Shown one piece after another: positions 1-9,027 of a stretch of DNA of 64,000 nucleotides; position 1 is the stretch's first letter; the number at the start of each line of letters is the position of its first letter. The stretch is from NCBI GenBank assembly GCA_018713055.1, contig DVFW01000028.1, positions 62,001-126,000 on the forward strand, given 5' to 3'. Position numbers and translations under genes: made by a program. The notes under the pieces are model-generated. The model was given only the letters and a program-made list of their open reading frames with translations. It did not search any database and was not told the DNA's origin. This DNA comes from Scatavimonas merdigallinarum (lineage in GTDB: Bacteria > Bacillota > Clostridia > Oscillospirales > Acutalibacteraceae).

Positions 1-69
1 TTTATAAAACGGCTTTTGGACGGCGCTGGCTGCAAGCTGCGTCGGGGGAAGAAAGGAACGAAAAAGCAT

Positions 70-1818
70 ATGGATATTTTTTCCTTATTTACATTGCTGG
101 GCGGACTTGCCATGTTTTTATTTGGCATGAACACAATGGGCGACGGACTGGAAAAGCTTTCAGGAGGAAAACTTGAACGAACGCTTGAAAAAATGACAGA
201 TAACACGTTTAAGGGTTTTTTGCTGGGGGCGGGCGTAACGGCCGTTATCCAAAGTTCATCCGCCACCACGGTTATGGTGGTCGGATTTGTAAATTCCGGG
301 ATTATGAAGCTTGCCCAGGCAATCGGTGTGATTATGGGCGCAAATGTAGGAACGACCGTAACGGCCTGGCTGCTCAGCCTTACAGGGATTGAGGGCGAGA
401 GCTTTATTTTAAAGTTTTTAAAGCCTACGGGTTTTGCGCCGATCCTTGCGTTTATTGGGATTGCGCTTTTAATGTTTGCAAAGCGCGGCAAGAAAAAGGA
501 CATAGGCACAATTTTGGTTGGCTTTGCCGTTTTAATGTATGGCATGGAGGTCATGAGCGGTGCGGTTGAACCTTTGGCAGAGGTGCCGGAATTTACAAAT
601 CTGCTTACTGTATTTTCCAACCCGCTGTTTGGTGTGCTGGCAGGCGCATTGCTGACGGCGGTAATCCAGAGTTCTTCCGCGTCGGTTGGTATTTTGCAGG
701 CGCTTTCTGCCACGGGCAGCGTTACCTTTGCTACAGCAATTCCAATTGTTATGGGCCAGAATATTGGAACATGCGTCACCGCAATGCTTTCCTGCATTGG
801 GGCGAAAAAAAATGCAAAACGCGCGGCGTTTGTCCATTTGTATTTTAATATTATAGGAACCGTCGTTATGTCTGCGTTGTTTTACTTATTAAACGCAATT
901 TTTCAGTTCGATTTTGTAAGCGATTTTGTTACGCCTGCAGATATAGCGATTGTGCATACTTCTTTCAATTTATTGACAACAGCGATCCTTTTGCCGTTTT
1001 CCAAATACCTTGGAAAACTTGCCTGCCTTACGGTGCGAGATAAAGATAAAGACGACGATACGCCGCATTTGGACGAACGGTTTCTTAACACACCGGCAAT
1101 TGCAGTGGAGCAATGCGACGTTATGGCTGTAAAGATGGCGCACCTTTCAAGAGAAACGTTTCTTGCGTCGTTGGCGCTTATAGAAAGTTATGATGAAAAA
1201 ACTGCAGAAAAGATACAGGAAAATGAAAATAAAATTGATATGTACGAGGATGTGCTTGGCTCTTACCTTGTAAAGCTGAGCAGTAAAAGCCTTACAATCA
1301 GCGACAGTAAAGAGGTTTCAAGGCTTTTGCACTGTATAGGCGACTTTGAAAGAATCAGCGACCATGCAGTTAACGTGCTGGATGTTGCAAGAGAAATGTA
1401 TGAAAAGAAAATTGCTTTTTCTGCGCAGGCGAAAGACGAAATTAAAGTAATAACAGCGGCGCTGACGGAAATATTGGCGATTACAATTGATGCGTTTGAA
1501 AACAAAGATTATGCGCTGGCGGATAAGGTGGAGCCGTTGGAGCAGGTGATTGACGGACTCAAGGACAACCTCAAGCGCAGGCATATTAAAAGGTTGCGGG
1601 AGGGTACATGCACGATCGAGCTGGGCTTTATATTTTCAGATTTGCTCACCAATTACGAAAGGGTGTCCGACCATTGCTCTAATATTGCAGTTTGTATGAT
1701 CCAGGTTAATAAGGAAAGCTTTGAAACGCACGAGTACCTGCATGAAGTACGCGGTGCAGAAGAGGGACATTTTAAAGAGGAGTACAATGTATTTAAAACA
1801 AAATATGCATTACCCTGA
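70..1818 (+). CDS. Na+/phosphate symporter with C-terminal PhoU-like domain
   Basis: Integral membrane protein of the Na/Pi cotransporter (NptA/YjbB) family, expected to move phosphate across the cytoplasmic membrane with sodium. Two inverted halves each carry the family's QSSSA signature, at about residues 61-67 (QSSSATT) and 200-205 (QSSSAS). Hydrophobic segments fill residues 1-340. The last 220 residues are soluble and helical, with the repeated ExxxDxxER-like pattern of PhoU (GDFERISDHAVN, NYERVSDHCSN). I chose the ATG at 70 because AAAGGAACG lies just upstream; an in-frame start at 16 has no ribosome site. The length of 582 residues is normal for the PhoU-containing subgroup. The gene is monocistronic, ends in a strong hairpin and converges on mntP. 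Direction of transport (import or export) cannot be read from sequence. Confidence 0.93.
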   Translation: MDIFSLFTLLGGLAMFLFGMNTMGDGLEKLSGGKLERTLEKMTDNTFKGFLLGAGVTAVIQSSSATTVMVVGFVNSGIMKLAQAIGVIMGANVGTTVTAWLLSLTGIEGESFILKFLKPTGFAPILAFIGIALLMFAKRGKKKDIGTILVGFAVLMYGMEVMSGAVEPLAEVPEFTNLLTVFSNPLFGVLAGALLTAVIQSSSASVGILQALSATGSVTFATAIPIVMGQNIGTCVTAMLSCIGAKKNAKRAAFVHLYFNIIGTVVMSALFYLLNAIFQFDFVSDFVTPADIAIVHTSFNLLTTAILLPFSKYLGKLACLTVRDKDKDDDTPHLDERFLNTPAIAVEQCDVMAVKMAHLSRETFLASLALIESYDEKTAEKIQENENKIDMYEDVLGSYLVKLSSKSLTISDSKEVSRLLHCIGDFERISDHAVNVLDVAREMYEKKIAFSAQAKDEIKVITAALTEILAITIDAFENKDYALADKVEPLEQVIDGLKDNLKRRHIKRLREGTCTIELGFIFSDLLTNYERVSDHCSNIAVCMIQVNKESFETHEYLHEVRGAEEGHFKEEYNVFKTKYALP

Positions 1819-1857
1819 AAACAGGGGGATGAGCCGGCTGGTTCATCCCCCTGTTTT
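1818..1857. terminator. Terminator between converging Na/Pi symporter and mntP
   Basis: A 15-bp inverted repeat (AAAACAGGGGGATGA and its complement) closes a 10-base loop and is followed on the plus strand by GTTTTTG. It sits directly after the symporter stop codon. The A-rich left flank lets it also serve mntP on the minus strand. Confidence 0.85.
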
Positions 1858-1869
1858 GTTTTTGAAAAT

Positions 1870-2436
1870 TTACAGGATATCCAAATGCTCCAAAAGGATT
1901 TTTGCTCCCATCAGGATCAAAACAATGCCGCCGATAAGCTCGGCTTTGCTTTTAAAGCGTATTCCAAACCGGTTGCCGATAGCGACGCCTGCCAGAGACA
2001 GGGTAAAGGTAATGATACCAATTAAAGAAATGGCAGAGAAAATATTAACCTGCAAAAACGCAAGGGTAACGCCGGCGGCGAGCGCGTCAATGCTGGTGGC
2101 GATGGAAAGCATAAGCAGTTCTTTCAGATGCAGGCTTTCTTCCTTTGGCTCTTGCTCATGTGTATTACGGACGGCTTCAAGCACCATTTTTCCACCGATA
2201 AAGCATAGCAGGGCAAATGCAATCCAATGGTCAAAGTCTGTAATATAACGAGAGAACTGCGTGCCTAAAAGCCAGCCGACCAGCGGCATAAGCGCCTGAA
2301 AGCCTCCAAAAAACAGCGCAATTAAAAGGGTGTATTTTTTATTAAATACCCGCATGTTCAAACCTTTACACAAGGATACTGCAAAAGCGTCCATAGACAG
2401 CCCGACGGCAATAAAAAACAGCTCGGCAAAACCCAT
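1870..2436 (-). CDS. mntP: Manganese efflux pump MntP
   Basis: Six-helix inner-membrane Mn2+ exporter of the MntP (formerly DUF204/YebN) family, 188 residues, the usual length. The two repeated halves are visible: the N-terminal GLSMDAFAVSLCKG and the central ATSIDALAAGVTLAF each carry the membrane-embedded Asp typical of the family. The ATG at 2436 follows GAAAGGATG at good spacing. The 5' leader contains a yybP-ykoY-type (Mn2+) riboswitch with its own promoter and an overlapping terminator, so expression should rise with manganese. That regulation and the protein family agree, which makes the call secure. Confidence 0.95.
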   Translation of the reverse strand: MGFAELFFIAVGLSMDAFAVSLCKGLNMRVFNKKYTLLIALFFGGFQALMPLVGWLLGTQFSRYITDFDHWIAFALLCFIGGKMVLEAVRNTHEQEPKEESLHLKELLMLSIATSIDALAAGVTLAFLQVNIFSAISLIGIITFTLSLAGVAIGNRFGIRFKSKAELIGGIVLILMGAKILLEHLDIL

Positions 2437-2489
2437 ATTCAGACATCCTTTCAGAAAAATAAGCGATGGTTTCCCTTTTTTGTTTCAAT

Positions 2490-2613
2490 AAAAAAAGACG
2501 CAGGCACGGCGACAGGCACCGTACATGAGTCTCATTATTTCAGACAAGCCAGGCCAGACGGCCAGAATGTTGACTTGCCGCGTATGATTACGCCAATTAC
2601 TCCCTCAATCACG
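2490..2613 (-). promoter_or_regulatory. yybP-ykoY manganese riboswitch upstream of mntP
   Basis: Read on the minus strand, the leader contains the conserved blocks of the yybP-ykoY aptamer in order: GGGAGTA (2598-2604), GTCAACAT, then GAGACTCATG. The CGTGA..TGA segment before GGGAGTA can pair with TCATGTACG after GAGAC to form P1. The same 3' segment also begins a terminator: GACTCATGTACGG pairs with CCGTGCCTGCGTC (2497-2531) followed by seven T. P1 and terminator are mutually exclusive, so Mn2+ binding should favour read-through into mntP. Family assignment rests on these blocks and the gene context; no covariance model was run. Confidence 0.85.
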
Positions 2614-2620
2614 TTTGTCT

Positions 2621-2649
2621 ATCGTAGCAGATTTTATTGCATTTGTCAA
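2621..2649 (-). promoter_or_regulatory. Promoter of the mntP riboswitch transcript
   Basis: Minus strand TTGACA (2644-2649), a 17-base spacer, then TACGAT (2621-2626). It places the transcript start at about 2613, just before the riboswitch P1 strand. Confidence 0.75.
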
Positions 2650-2757
2650 TCATTCTTCATTAAACAGAAAAACATTTTTTGAAAAAATAAAAAATTTCTG
2701 GTTATTTAACCTATATTTACGAATAAAAATTTGTGAATTATGCAGATGTAAGATAGA

Positions 2758-2786
2758 TTGCAATTGGGACATCTGTAATATATACT
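2758..2786 (+). promoter_or_regulatory. Candidate promoter of the dockerin amylase
   Basis: TTGCAA (2758-2763), a 17-base spacer and TATACT (2781-2786). The AT-rich 2650-2757 stretch between this and the mntP promoter holds no coding frame that I can support. The leader to the amylase start is about 100 nt. Confidence 0.55.
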
Positions 2787-2892
2787 TGACATAGAAATAA
2801 AAAATACTTTTTGCAGTGGAAAATATTGTGCGGCTCTAAACGGGAGTACCACGGTGTTTGATATAGAAAATGGCTTTAAAGGAGATATTTTT

Positions 2893-5091
2893 ATGATTAG
2901 TGGTAAGAAAAGAATATGCAGCGCTGTATTGTGCCTGCTTTTGCTGGCTTCGTCCTTTTTATTTACGCAGGCAGGTGCAAGGCAGGTAACAATGGAAAAC
3001 ACGGTGCTGTCAAAAGAGGATTACGGCCTTGCCGAAAATATAGAGGATGGCGCTATTTTGCATGCCTGGTGCTGGTCGTTTGACACCATACGTGAGAATC
3101 TTGAAAATATTGCGCGGGCCGGCTTTACCTCTGTGCAGACTTCGCCGATCAACGCGTGCAAGGTTGGGGACAACGGCGGCATGCAGCTGATGGGCAACGG
3201 GAAATGGTATTACCATTATCAGCCCGCGGATTATGTAATTGGCAATTACCAGCTGGGTACGAAGGCTGACTTTGAAGCGCTGTGTGAGGAAGCCGAAACA
3301 TACGGAATTCACATTATTGTGGATGTGGTGGCAAACCATATGTCTTCGGATTATTCTGTTATTGCAGATTCCATAAAAGAACTCCCTGGCGGCGCGTTCC
3401 ACCCGATGAATGGGATTTCCAATTATAATAACAGACAGGATTTTACCCAGAATTCTCTTTTAAATCTGTGGGATTTTAACACCCAGAACCCAAACGTGCA
3501 GCAGCTGATTTTAAATTATTTAAAGGAATGCGTAGCGGCGGGGGCAGACGGCTTTCGGTATGATGCGGCAAAGCATATAGAACTTCCGGAAGACGACCCC
3601 TCTTTTGCCAGTGATTTCTGGCCGGTAGTGCTGGAAAACGGCGCACAGTTTCAATATGGGGAAATTTTGCAGGGCGGCGCGGACTGGATTGATGTATATG
3701 CAAACTACATGCATGTAACGGCGTCAAATTATGGAGGAATCATCAGAAACGCTGCGGCAAGCGCAAATTATGAAGTGAGCCGGATTGACAATTACAATGC
3801 AAATGTACCGCAGGACCGGCTGGTTACCTGGGTGGAATCGCACGACAATTACTGTGGAGACGGAAGCTGGAGTATGCTGGATGAGCAGCAGGTAAAGGAA
3901 GCCTGGGCTGTGATCACGGCGCGCAGCGGAGGAACACCGTTGTTTTTCAGCCGTCCGCATGGCAGCAGCACCACAAACCAGTGGGGCGATAACCTGATTG
4001 GAGCCGCAGGAAGCGACCTGTTTAAGAATCCTGACATTGCGGCGGTCAACAGCTTTCGGAATACAATGGCCGGGTTGGATGAAACGCTGCGCAACCCGGG
4101 CGGAAACACCGGCGTGATTATGATTGAGCGTGCAAACCTGGGAGCGGTCATTGTAAACGCGACGGATCAGGCGGCCTCCGTTGAAACGGAAACAGAGCTT
4201 GAGGATGGTATTTATTATGACAAAGTGACAAACGAGCCCTATGAAGTTCAAAACGGGACACTTACCGGAACGGCAGACGCCCACCAGATTTTGGTCTTAA
4301 CAGGGGAAAAGTCGCAAACTAAGCCATATGTATCTATTTCACAGCAGGGCGGTAATTTCCGTGAATCTCTGTCTTTAACAGTGCGGGCGGTTAATGCTGA
4401 AAGCGCGTCGTATACGCTTGGCGGCACGGAAATGCCTTTTGAAGAAGAAGCGCAGTTTGAGATTGGCGCTGATATGCGCGACGGCGATACGGTGACGGTG
4501 ACAGTCCGTGCTGAAAATGCGTTTGGCGTAACGGAAGAAGCTTATACGTTTACGAAGCTTTCCTATCCTGTGCTGGAAGGCGAAACGGTTGTTTATTTTG
4601 ACAACCAGTATGACTGGGAAAGTGTATATATCTATATGTACACGGAAAACCCGCACATGGACAACGGATGGCCCGGTGTCCCCATGCAGTCGATCGGGTC
4701 AAACATGTATGCAGCGGTGCTCCCAGAGGAGTATGAGAACAGCAGGGTGATGTTCAGCAACGGAAACGGTGCGCAATACCCTGCGTCGGGTGAACCGGGG
4801 CTGGTAATTGAAAAGGGCCAGTGGATGGTTTACAATGGAACCTGGGAGGATTATAAACAGTATATTACCCCGGAGGAAGAGATAGAAATGGGCGACGTAA
4901 CAGGGGACGGCGAAGTCAATATAGAAGACGTGCTTGCCCTGCAGGGGTATATTGCGAAAATACGTACTTTGACAGAGGCGCAGATTACAGCGGGCGACGT
5001 CAATTACAGCGGCGCGATTGAAGTAGAAGACGTGCTGCGTATGCAGCAGTATATTGCCCATATGATCGACGGGTTTGACAAACCCGTATAA
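2893..5091 (+). CDS. Secreted alpha-amylase (GH13) with starch-binding and dockerin modules
   Basis: Extracellular endo-acting starch hydrolase. Modules in order: Sec signal peptide (about 1-29, AGA cleavage region), GH13 catalytic domain (about 45-470), an Ig-like module (about 475-555), a CBM26-like starch-binding module (about 560-655, aromatic residues in VYFDNQYDW, NGWPGVPM and MVYNGTWEDY), and a type I dockerin at the C terminus (about 665-730). GH13 regions are intact: IIVDVVANH; nucleophile Asp224 in GFRYDAAKH; acid Glu257 in QYGE; His317-Asp318. The dockerin has two calcium-loop repeats, GDVTGDGEVNIEDV and GDVNYSGAIEVEDV. The dockerin means the enzyme should dock to a cohesin protein, as in amylosome-type starch complexes; no cohesin is in this window. 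The ATG at 2893 has AAAGGAGAT upstream, better than the in-frame ATG 39 nt earlier. Confidence 0.95.
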   Translation: MISGKKRICSAVLCLLLLASSFLFTQAGARQVTMENTVLSKEDYGLAENIEDGAILHAWCWSFDTIRENLENIARAGFTSVQTSPINACKVGDNGGMQLMGNGKWYYHYQPADYVIGNYQLGTKADFEALCEEAETYGIHIIVDVVANHMSSDYSVIADSIKELPGGAFHPMNGISNYNNRQDFTQNSLLNLWDFNTQNPNVQQLILNYLKECVAAGADGFRYDAAKHIELPEDDPSFASDFWPVVLENGAQFQYGEILQGGADWIDVYANYMHVTASNYGGIIRNAAASANYEVSRIDNYNANVPQDRLVTWVESHDNYCGDGSWSMLDEQQVKEAWAVITARSGGTPLFFSRPHGSSTTNQWGDNLIGAAGSDLFKNPDIAAVNSFRNTMAGLDETLRNPGGNTGVIMIERANLGAVIVNATDQAASVETETELEDGIYYDKVTNEPYEVQNGTLTGTADAHQILVLTGEKSQTKPYVSISQQGGNFRESLSLTVRAVNAESASYTLGGTEMPFEEEAQFEIGADMRDGDTVTVTVRAENAFGVTEEAYTFTKLSYPVLEGETVVYFDNQYDWESVYIYMYTENPHMDNGWPGVPMQSIGSNMYAAVLPEEYENSRVMFSNGNGAQYPASGEPGLVIEKGQWMVYNGTWEDYKQYITPEEEIEMGDVTGDGEVNIEDVLALQGYIAKIRTLTEAQITAGDVNYSGAIEVEDVLRMQQYIAHMIDGFDKPV

Positions 5092-5108
5092 CTTTCAGAA
5101 AAGTTAAG

Positions 5109-5137
5109 GGCCGGCAAGTCTGATGACTATGCCGGTC
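5109..5137 (+). terminator. Hairpin after the amylase gene
   Basis: GGCCGGCA-AGTC pairs with GACT-A-TGCCGGTC around a TGAT loop, with one bulged base. The following GCGTTTATAAAC has only a short T run, so termination may be completed by the second hairpin at 5151-5184. Confidence 0.6.
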
Positions 5138-5150
5138 TGCGTTTATAAAC

Positions 5151-5184
5151 AAAAAGGGACAGAGCGTATGCCCTGTCCCTTTTT
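5151..5184. terminator. Bidirectional terminator of amylase and tRNA-Thr
   Basis: AAAAAGGGACAG and CTGTCCCTTTTT form a 12-bp stem with T tracts on either strand. On the minus strand it begins directly after the encoded CCA of tRNA-Thr. Confidence 0.85.
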
Positions 5185-5260
5185 TGGAGCTGATAAGCAG
5201 ATTCGAACTGCTGACCTCATCCTTACCAAGGATGCGCTCTGCCTACTGAGCTATACCAGC
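5185..5260 (-). tRNA. tRNA-Thr (anticodon GGT)
   Basis: Full cloverleaf on the minus strand, 76 nt including encoded CCA. The acceptor stem is GCTGGTA with TATCAGC. The anticodon stem-loop is CATCC-TTGGTAA-GGATG, giving GGT, and the T arm has GTTCGAATC. It is 108 nt downstream of tRNA-Trp and probably in the same transcript as murE. Confidence 0.97.
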
Positions 5261-5368
5261 ACAAGCCGGAAGGATGAAAAATGAAGAATAAACGGCGCGC
5301 AATCCTGCAAAAGCAATTTCTGCATGATGAAAAAGTTTGTCGTTCACCGTTATGCTACCCGGCATCTT

Positions 5369-5444
5369 TGGCAGGGGCAGAAGGACTTGAACCCTCGGCA
5401 CGCGGTTTTGGAGACCGCTGCTCTACCAACTGAGCTATACCCCT
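5369..5444 (-). tRNA. tRNA-Trp (anticodon CCA)
   Basis: Minus-strand cloverleaf of 76 nt with encoded CCA. The acceptor stem is AGGGGTA with TGCCCCT. The anticodon stem-loop is GCGGT-CTCCAAA-ACCGC, giving CCA, and the T arm has GTTCAAGTC. It lies between murE and tRNA-Thr on the same strand. Confidence 0.97.
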
Positions 5445-5556
5445 ATATCGATCTGCACCGGCTGCGGCGCAGATAATATAATAGCATTTCAAAGCTTTTC
5501 TGTCAATATGTTTTTTATAAGCCTGCCATCGCTGCGCCGGCCTTTCAGCAGGCTTT

Positions 5557-7023
5557 TTATATAGGCTGACGTTCCTGCAGAATGCCGGCAATGATCTCGC
5601 GTTCGTCAAAATGGCGTTTTACGCCTCTGGTTTCCTGGTAATCTTCATGCCCTTTTCCAGCCAAGACAATAATATCGCCCGGCTGTGCATGTTCTATGCA
5701 ATACCGTATGGCTTCTTTTCGGTTGGGGATGACCACATACTTGCCGTCTGTTTTATGCATACCTGCTTCAATGTCCTGTATAATATCCATAACGTCTTCA
5801 AAACGTGAGTTGTCTTCTGTAATAACAGAAAGATCAGAAAGCTTGCCGGAGATTTCCCCCATTTCGTAGCGTCTGGCCTTCGGGCGGTTTCCCCCTGCCC
5901 CAAACAGAGTGACCAGGCGGTTGGGGTGGTATTCCCGCAGCGTAGTCAGTACGTTTTCCATACTCACGGCATTATGCGCGTAATCAATTAAAAGCGTGTA
6001 GCTTCCCGGTACGGGAACAGGTTCAACGCGCCCTTTGACCGACGCCTGGTTTAAGCCGTCTATGATGGCCTGTTTGGAAATGGGAAAGTGGCGGCACACG
6101 GCAATAGCAGCCAGCGCGTTATAGACGCTGAACTTTCCGGGAATCGGCACGGAGGCATCCAGCGCAATACAGCCTTTTGTGCTGAAATGCACGCCCAGAT
6201 ACCCCGGTTTGTTTACAAGTTCTTCGTTATAGGCGATAAGATCGGCACGCGGGTCAAAACCGTAGGTTTCAACTTTACAGGTGTGCCCCTCCAAAACACC
6301 TGCAGCGTGTGCGTCGTCTATATTGACAATGCCTGTTTTACATTGCCGAAATAAAAGTGATTTGCAGGCAAGGTATTCTGCAAGCGTTGCGTGCTCGGCA
6401 TCGCCGATGTGGTCGGGGGAAAAATTTGTAAATATGCCGTAATCATAGACCAGCCCGTCTGTTCGATGCCATTTCAGGCCAAGAGAGGAAGCCTCAATCA
6501 CCATGCATTTACAGCCCTGATCCACCATTTTTCGCATGGCCTGCTGGATTTCATAAGATTCGGGCGTGGTGTTGTTTGTTTTATACACTTTGTCGCCTAT
6601 AACGACGCCCAGCGTACCGATTGTTCCTGTCTTGATGTCACCGGCTTCCAAAATGGAACGAATCATACTTACCGTGGTGGTTTTTCCCTTTGTTCCGGTT
6701 AAAGCAATGGTCTGCAGGGCATTTGCCGGATGCCCGAAAAAAGCGGCGGACATAAAGGCCAGCGCCTGCCGGGTATCTGGCACGCGGACAACGGTTACAT
6801 GCCCGGGCAGCTCGATAGGGTCGCTTAGAACAACGGCGCATGCCCCCTGCTTTACCGCCGCCGCAGCAAACTTGTGGCCGTCGGCTTCATGGCCTTTGAG
6901 ACAGACAAATATGCAGCCTTCGGCCGCCTTGCGTGAATCGTAAACAATATCTGTTACCGGGATGTCGATCCTGCCGCAAAGGCAGGTAAAGGCAACGTCT
7001 TTTAATAAATCTGCAAGCTTCAT
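5557..7023 (-). CDS. murE: UDP-N-acetylmuramoyl-tripeptide synthetase MurE
   Basis: Cytoplasmic ATP-dependent ligase that adds the third residue to UDP-MurNAc-L-Ala-D-Glu in peptidoglycan synthesis. The 488 residues match the family. The Mur P-loop GTKGKTTT is at 110-117, and the C-terminal ligase domain holds HNAVSMENVL and the substrate-selecting loop EDNSRFEDV near residue 408. In MurE that add meso-diaminopimelate this loop reads DNPR; in lysine-adding enzymes the Arg is replaced. Here the Arg is kept and Pro is Ser, so meso-DAP is the better guess. The start at 7023 has only a G-rich GGGGGTATTGTT upstream. tRNA-Trp and tRNA-Thr follow on the same strand. About 450 bases of AT-rich sequence upstream (7024-7480) hold no supported gene. 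Confidence 0.95.
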   Translation of the reverse strand: MKLADLLKDVAFTCLCGRIDIPVTDIVYDSRKAAEGCIFVCLKGHEADGHKFAAAAVKQGACAVVLSDPIELPGHVTVVRVPDTRQALAFMSAAFFGHPANALQTIALTGTKGKTTTVSMIRSILEAGDIKTGTIGTLGVVIGDKVYKTNNTTPESYEIQQAMRKMVDQGCKCMVIEASSLGLKWHRTDGLVYDYGIFTNFSPDHIGDAEHATLAEYLACKSLLFRQCKTGIVNIDDAHAAGVLEGHTCKVETYGFDPRADLIAYNEELVNKPGYLGVHFSTKGCIALDASVPIPGKFSVYNALAAIAVCRHFPISKQAIIDGLNQASVKGRVEPVPVPGSYTLLIDYAHNAVSMENVLTTLREYHPNRLVTLFGAGGNRPKARRYEMGEISGKLSDLSVITEDNSRFEDVMDIIQDIEAGMHKTDGKYVVIPNRKEAIRYCIEHAQPGDIIVLAGKGHEDYQETRGVKRHFDEREIIAGILQERQPI

Positions 7024-7481
7024 AACAATACCCCCAAATCTGTATGGGCAGACAAATTGTACAACCTGTGCATGTTTTAAAACAAAAAGAATATATTGTT
7101 AGTATGAAGATCGTATAGCTAAGATCAAAAACTTACAATAATACTATGGCGTATGCCAAACTGTTTATGCCCATGCCGTTGCCATGCGCAACACAAAAAA
7201 CACGTTTTGTTCAATTTATGGAGAAAGTCAGAGAAAATCGAGCACAACAATGTTATTATACACTTGAAAGAATTATAAAACAAGCCTTTGCTGGAAAAGA
7301 CTTATTTTAGAGAAAAGAAAAGCAGAAATGAATTGGTAAAGATTCACAATCCCAATTTATAAAAAATGCTGAAAAGCCTTAAAAAAAAGAGTAAAAATTC
7401 AGCATATGGCAAATTTTGTGTGCAAAATACACAAAATAGAAAGATAAATCTATCAATGTTAATAAAAATAAATAAAGATAG

Positions 7482-7510
7482 TTGCAATAAATAGGTGGCT
7501 ATGCTATTAT
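7482..7510 (+). promoter_or_regulatory. Promoter of the maltodextrin uptake operon
   Basis: TTGCAA (7482-7487), a 17-base spacer, TATTAT (7505-7510). The leader to the binding-protein start is about 120 nt. I could not find a convincing LacI-type operator or catabolite-response element beside it. Confidence 0.6.
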
Positions 7511-7637
7511 TGTTTCAGTGATTTGGGCACATTTTCCTCTGTTTTTGTTGGAAAAAGCCTATAAACGGGGGTGCCCTTCCACAAACACAAGCGTGCTTGT
7601 GTTTATATTTTATTTTTCAGAGAAAGAGGGAAACAAA

Positions 7638-9002
7638 ATGTTCAGCAAATCAAAAAGAGTTGTCGGCGTTCTTTTAGCTGTGCTGATGCTTGCCGCTGTT
7701 TTCGCGGGCTGTAATGGGGGCACGGGTGAGACTTCCAGCACCGGGGATTCCGGTACAAGCTCCGGTGGGAGTGCAACACAGATTGAGAGCGTGACGGTTG
7801 ATGAAATGATGGCGGATGCGCAGATCGCTATGGGCGACGAAGATAACGTTACCTTGAAGGTTTGGTGCCCGCAGGACGCATTGGATGTTTTTCAGAAGCA
7901 GTGCGACGCTTTTGTAGAAAATTTTAAAGAACAGGGTAGAACCATTACAATCGAAGTAAACCCGCAGGGCGAAAGCGACGCGCAGGCCCAGGTTCGCACC
8001 GATCCCGACGCAGCGGCCGACGTATTTGGCTTTGCAAGCGACCAGGGACTTGCACTTTTTAAAGACGAATATCTGCTGAAAGTGAATTTAAGATATGTTG
8101 AGCCTATTCAGGAAACGCATATGGAAGAAGCTGTAGAAACAGCAATGTTCCAGTCTGCAAGCGACGATAAGGCATACCTCTACGCTTATCCGGAAGAGGG
8201 CGCAAACAGTTATGCGCTGTTTTATGACAAGAGAGTTCTTTCAGAAGACGATGTAAAAACGCTGGAAGGCATTATGGAAGTGTGCAATGCAGAAGAAAAG
8301 AACTTCCTGATGGAAATGGGCGACGGTTATTACGGCTGTGTAATCCCGTTTACAGGCGGCGGCACGCTTGACCTGGAAGACGATCTGGAGACGCAGATTC
8401 TCAATTATGATTATGCGCAGATCGGCCCGGTTGCACAGGCGTTTAGCGATTTGTGTTCCACAAGCAAATTCTTTAAAAATGAATCTGTTAACTCTACAAT
8501 TGTTTCAGGCTTTAAAAACGGCACGCATGCAGCAGGCGTTGTAGGAGCCTGGAAAATTGCAGATATTGAAGGCGCTTTGGGCGAAAACATGGGCGTTGCA
8601 AAGCTGCCTACCATTAATGTAAACGGCGAAGACAAGCAGATGATCAGCATATATGGCTATAAGTACCTGGGCGTAAATGCAAAGACAGATTTCCCGCTGA
8701 CAGCGCAGTCTTTGGCCTATTACCTGTCTGGTGAAGAATGCCAGAAGCAAAGAACCGAAGAACTCCGTTGGGGTCCGTCTATTACGTCTCTGATCGAATC
8801 TGACCTGGTACAGAACGACGTAGCCCTGAAAGCGCTGTATGAACAGCAAGAGTATTCACTCCCCCAGAAGAATATCGTTACCGGCTTCTGGACTCCCACA
8901 GGCACCTATGCGGCTTATGTGGTTGATTCCACCAAGGAGCATGACGAAACAACCATGCAGCAGCAGTATGACGACATGGTTGAAGTTATTGAGATGGGCT
9001 AA
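7638..9002 (+). CDS. Maltodextrin-type ABC transporter solute-binding lipoprotein
   Basis: Surface-anchored sugar-binding protein of the carbohydrate uptake (MalE-like) family, 454 residues. It opens with MFSKSKRVVG, a hydrophobic stretch and the lipobox VFAGC with the lipidated Cys at residue 25, followed by a Gly/Ser/Thr-rich linker. The mature part has the two-lobe pattern of extracellular binding proteins (VTLKVWCPQDALDVF start, FKNGTHAAGVVGAWKIADI in the middle). The ATG at 7638 follows AGAAAGAGGG; an upstream in-frame ATG at 7518 would bury the signal peptide. MalF- and MalG-like permeases and a GH13 lipoprotein follow, so maltodextrins are the likely ligand; this comes from context, not from binding residues. 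Confidence 0.92.
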   Translation: MFSKSKRVVGVLLAVLMLAAVFAGCNGGTGETSSTGDSGTSSGGSATQIESVTVDEMMADAQIAMGDEDNVTLKVWCPQDALDVFQKQCDAFVENFKEQGRTITIEVNPQGESDAQAQVRTDPDAAADVFGFASDQGLALFKDEYLLKVNLRYVEPIQETHMEEAVETAMFQSASDDKAYLYAYPEEGANSYALFYDKRVLSEDDVKTLEGIMEVCNAEEKNFLMEMGDGYYGCVIPFTGGGTLDLEDDLETQILNYDYAQIGPVAQAFSDLCSTSKFFKNESVNSTIVSGFKNGTHAAGVVGAWKIADIEGALGENMGVAKLPTINVNGEDKQMISIYGYKYLGVNAKTDFPLTAQSLAYYLSGEECQKQRTEELRWGPSITSLIESDLVQNDVALKALYEQQEYSLPQKNIVTGFWTPTGTYAAYVVDSTKEHDETTMQQQYDDMVEVIEMG

Positions 9003-9027
9003 CAGCGTTACAATCCATATGTTTTGA

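Noticed and set aside
1721..2248. Plus-strand frame of 175 codons after the phosphate symporter
   Set aside because: It overlaps the symporter end, the terminator and mntP on the opposite strand. No ribosome site and no family features.
5185..5444. tRNA-associated integration site
   Set aside because: No integrase, no repeated tRNA 3' end and no foreign-looking genes flank the tRNA pair.
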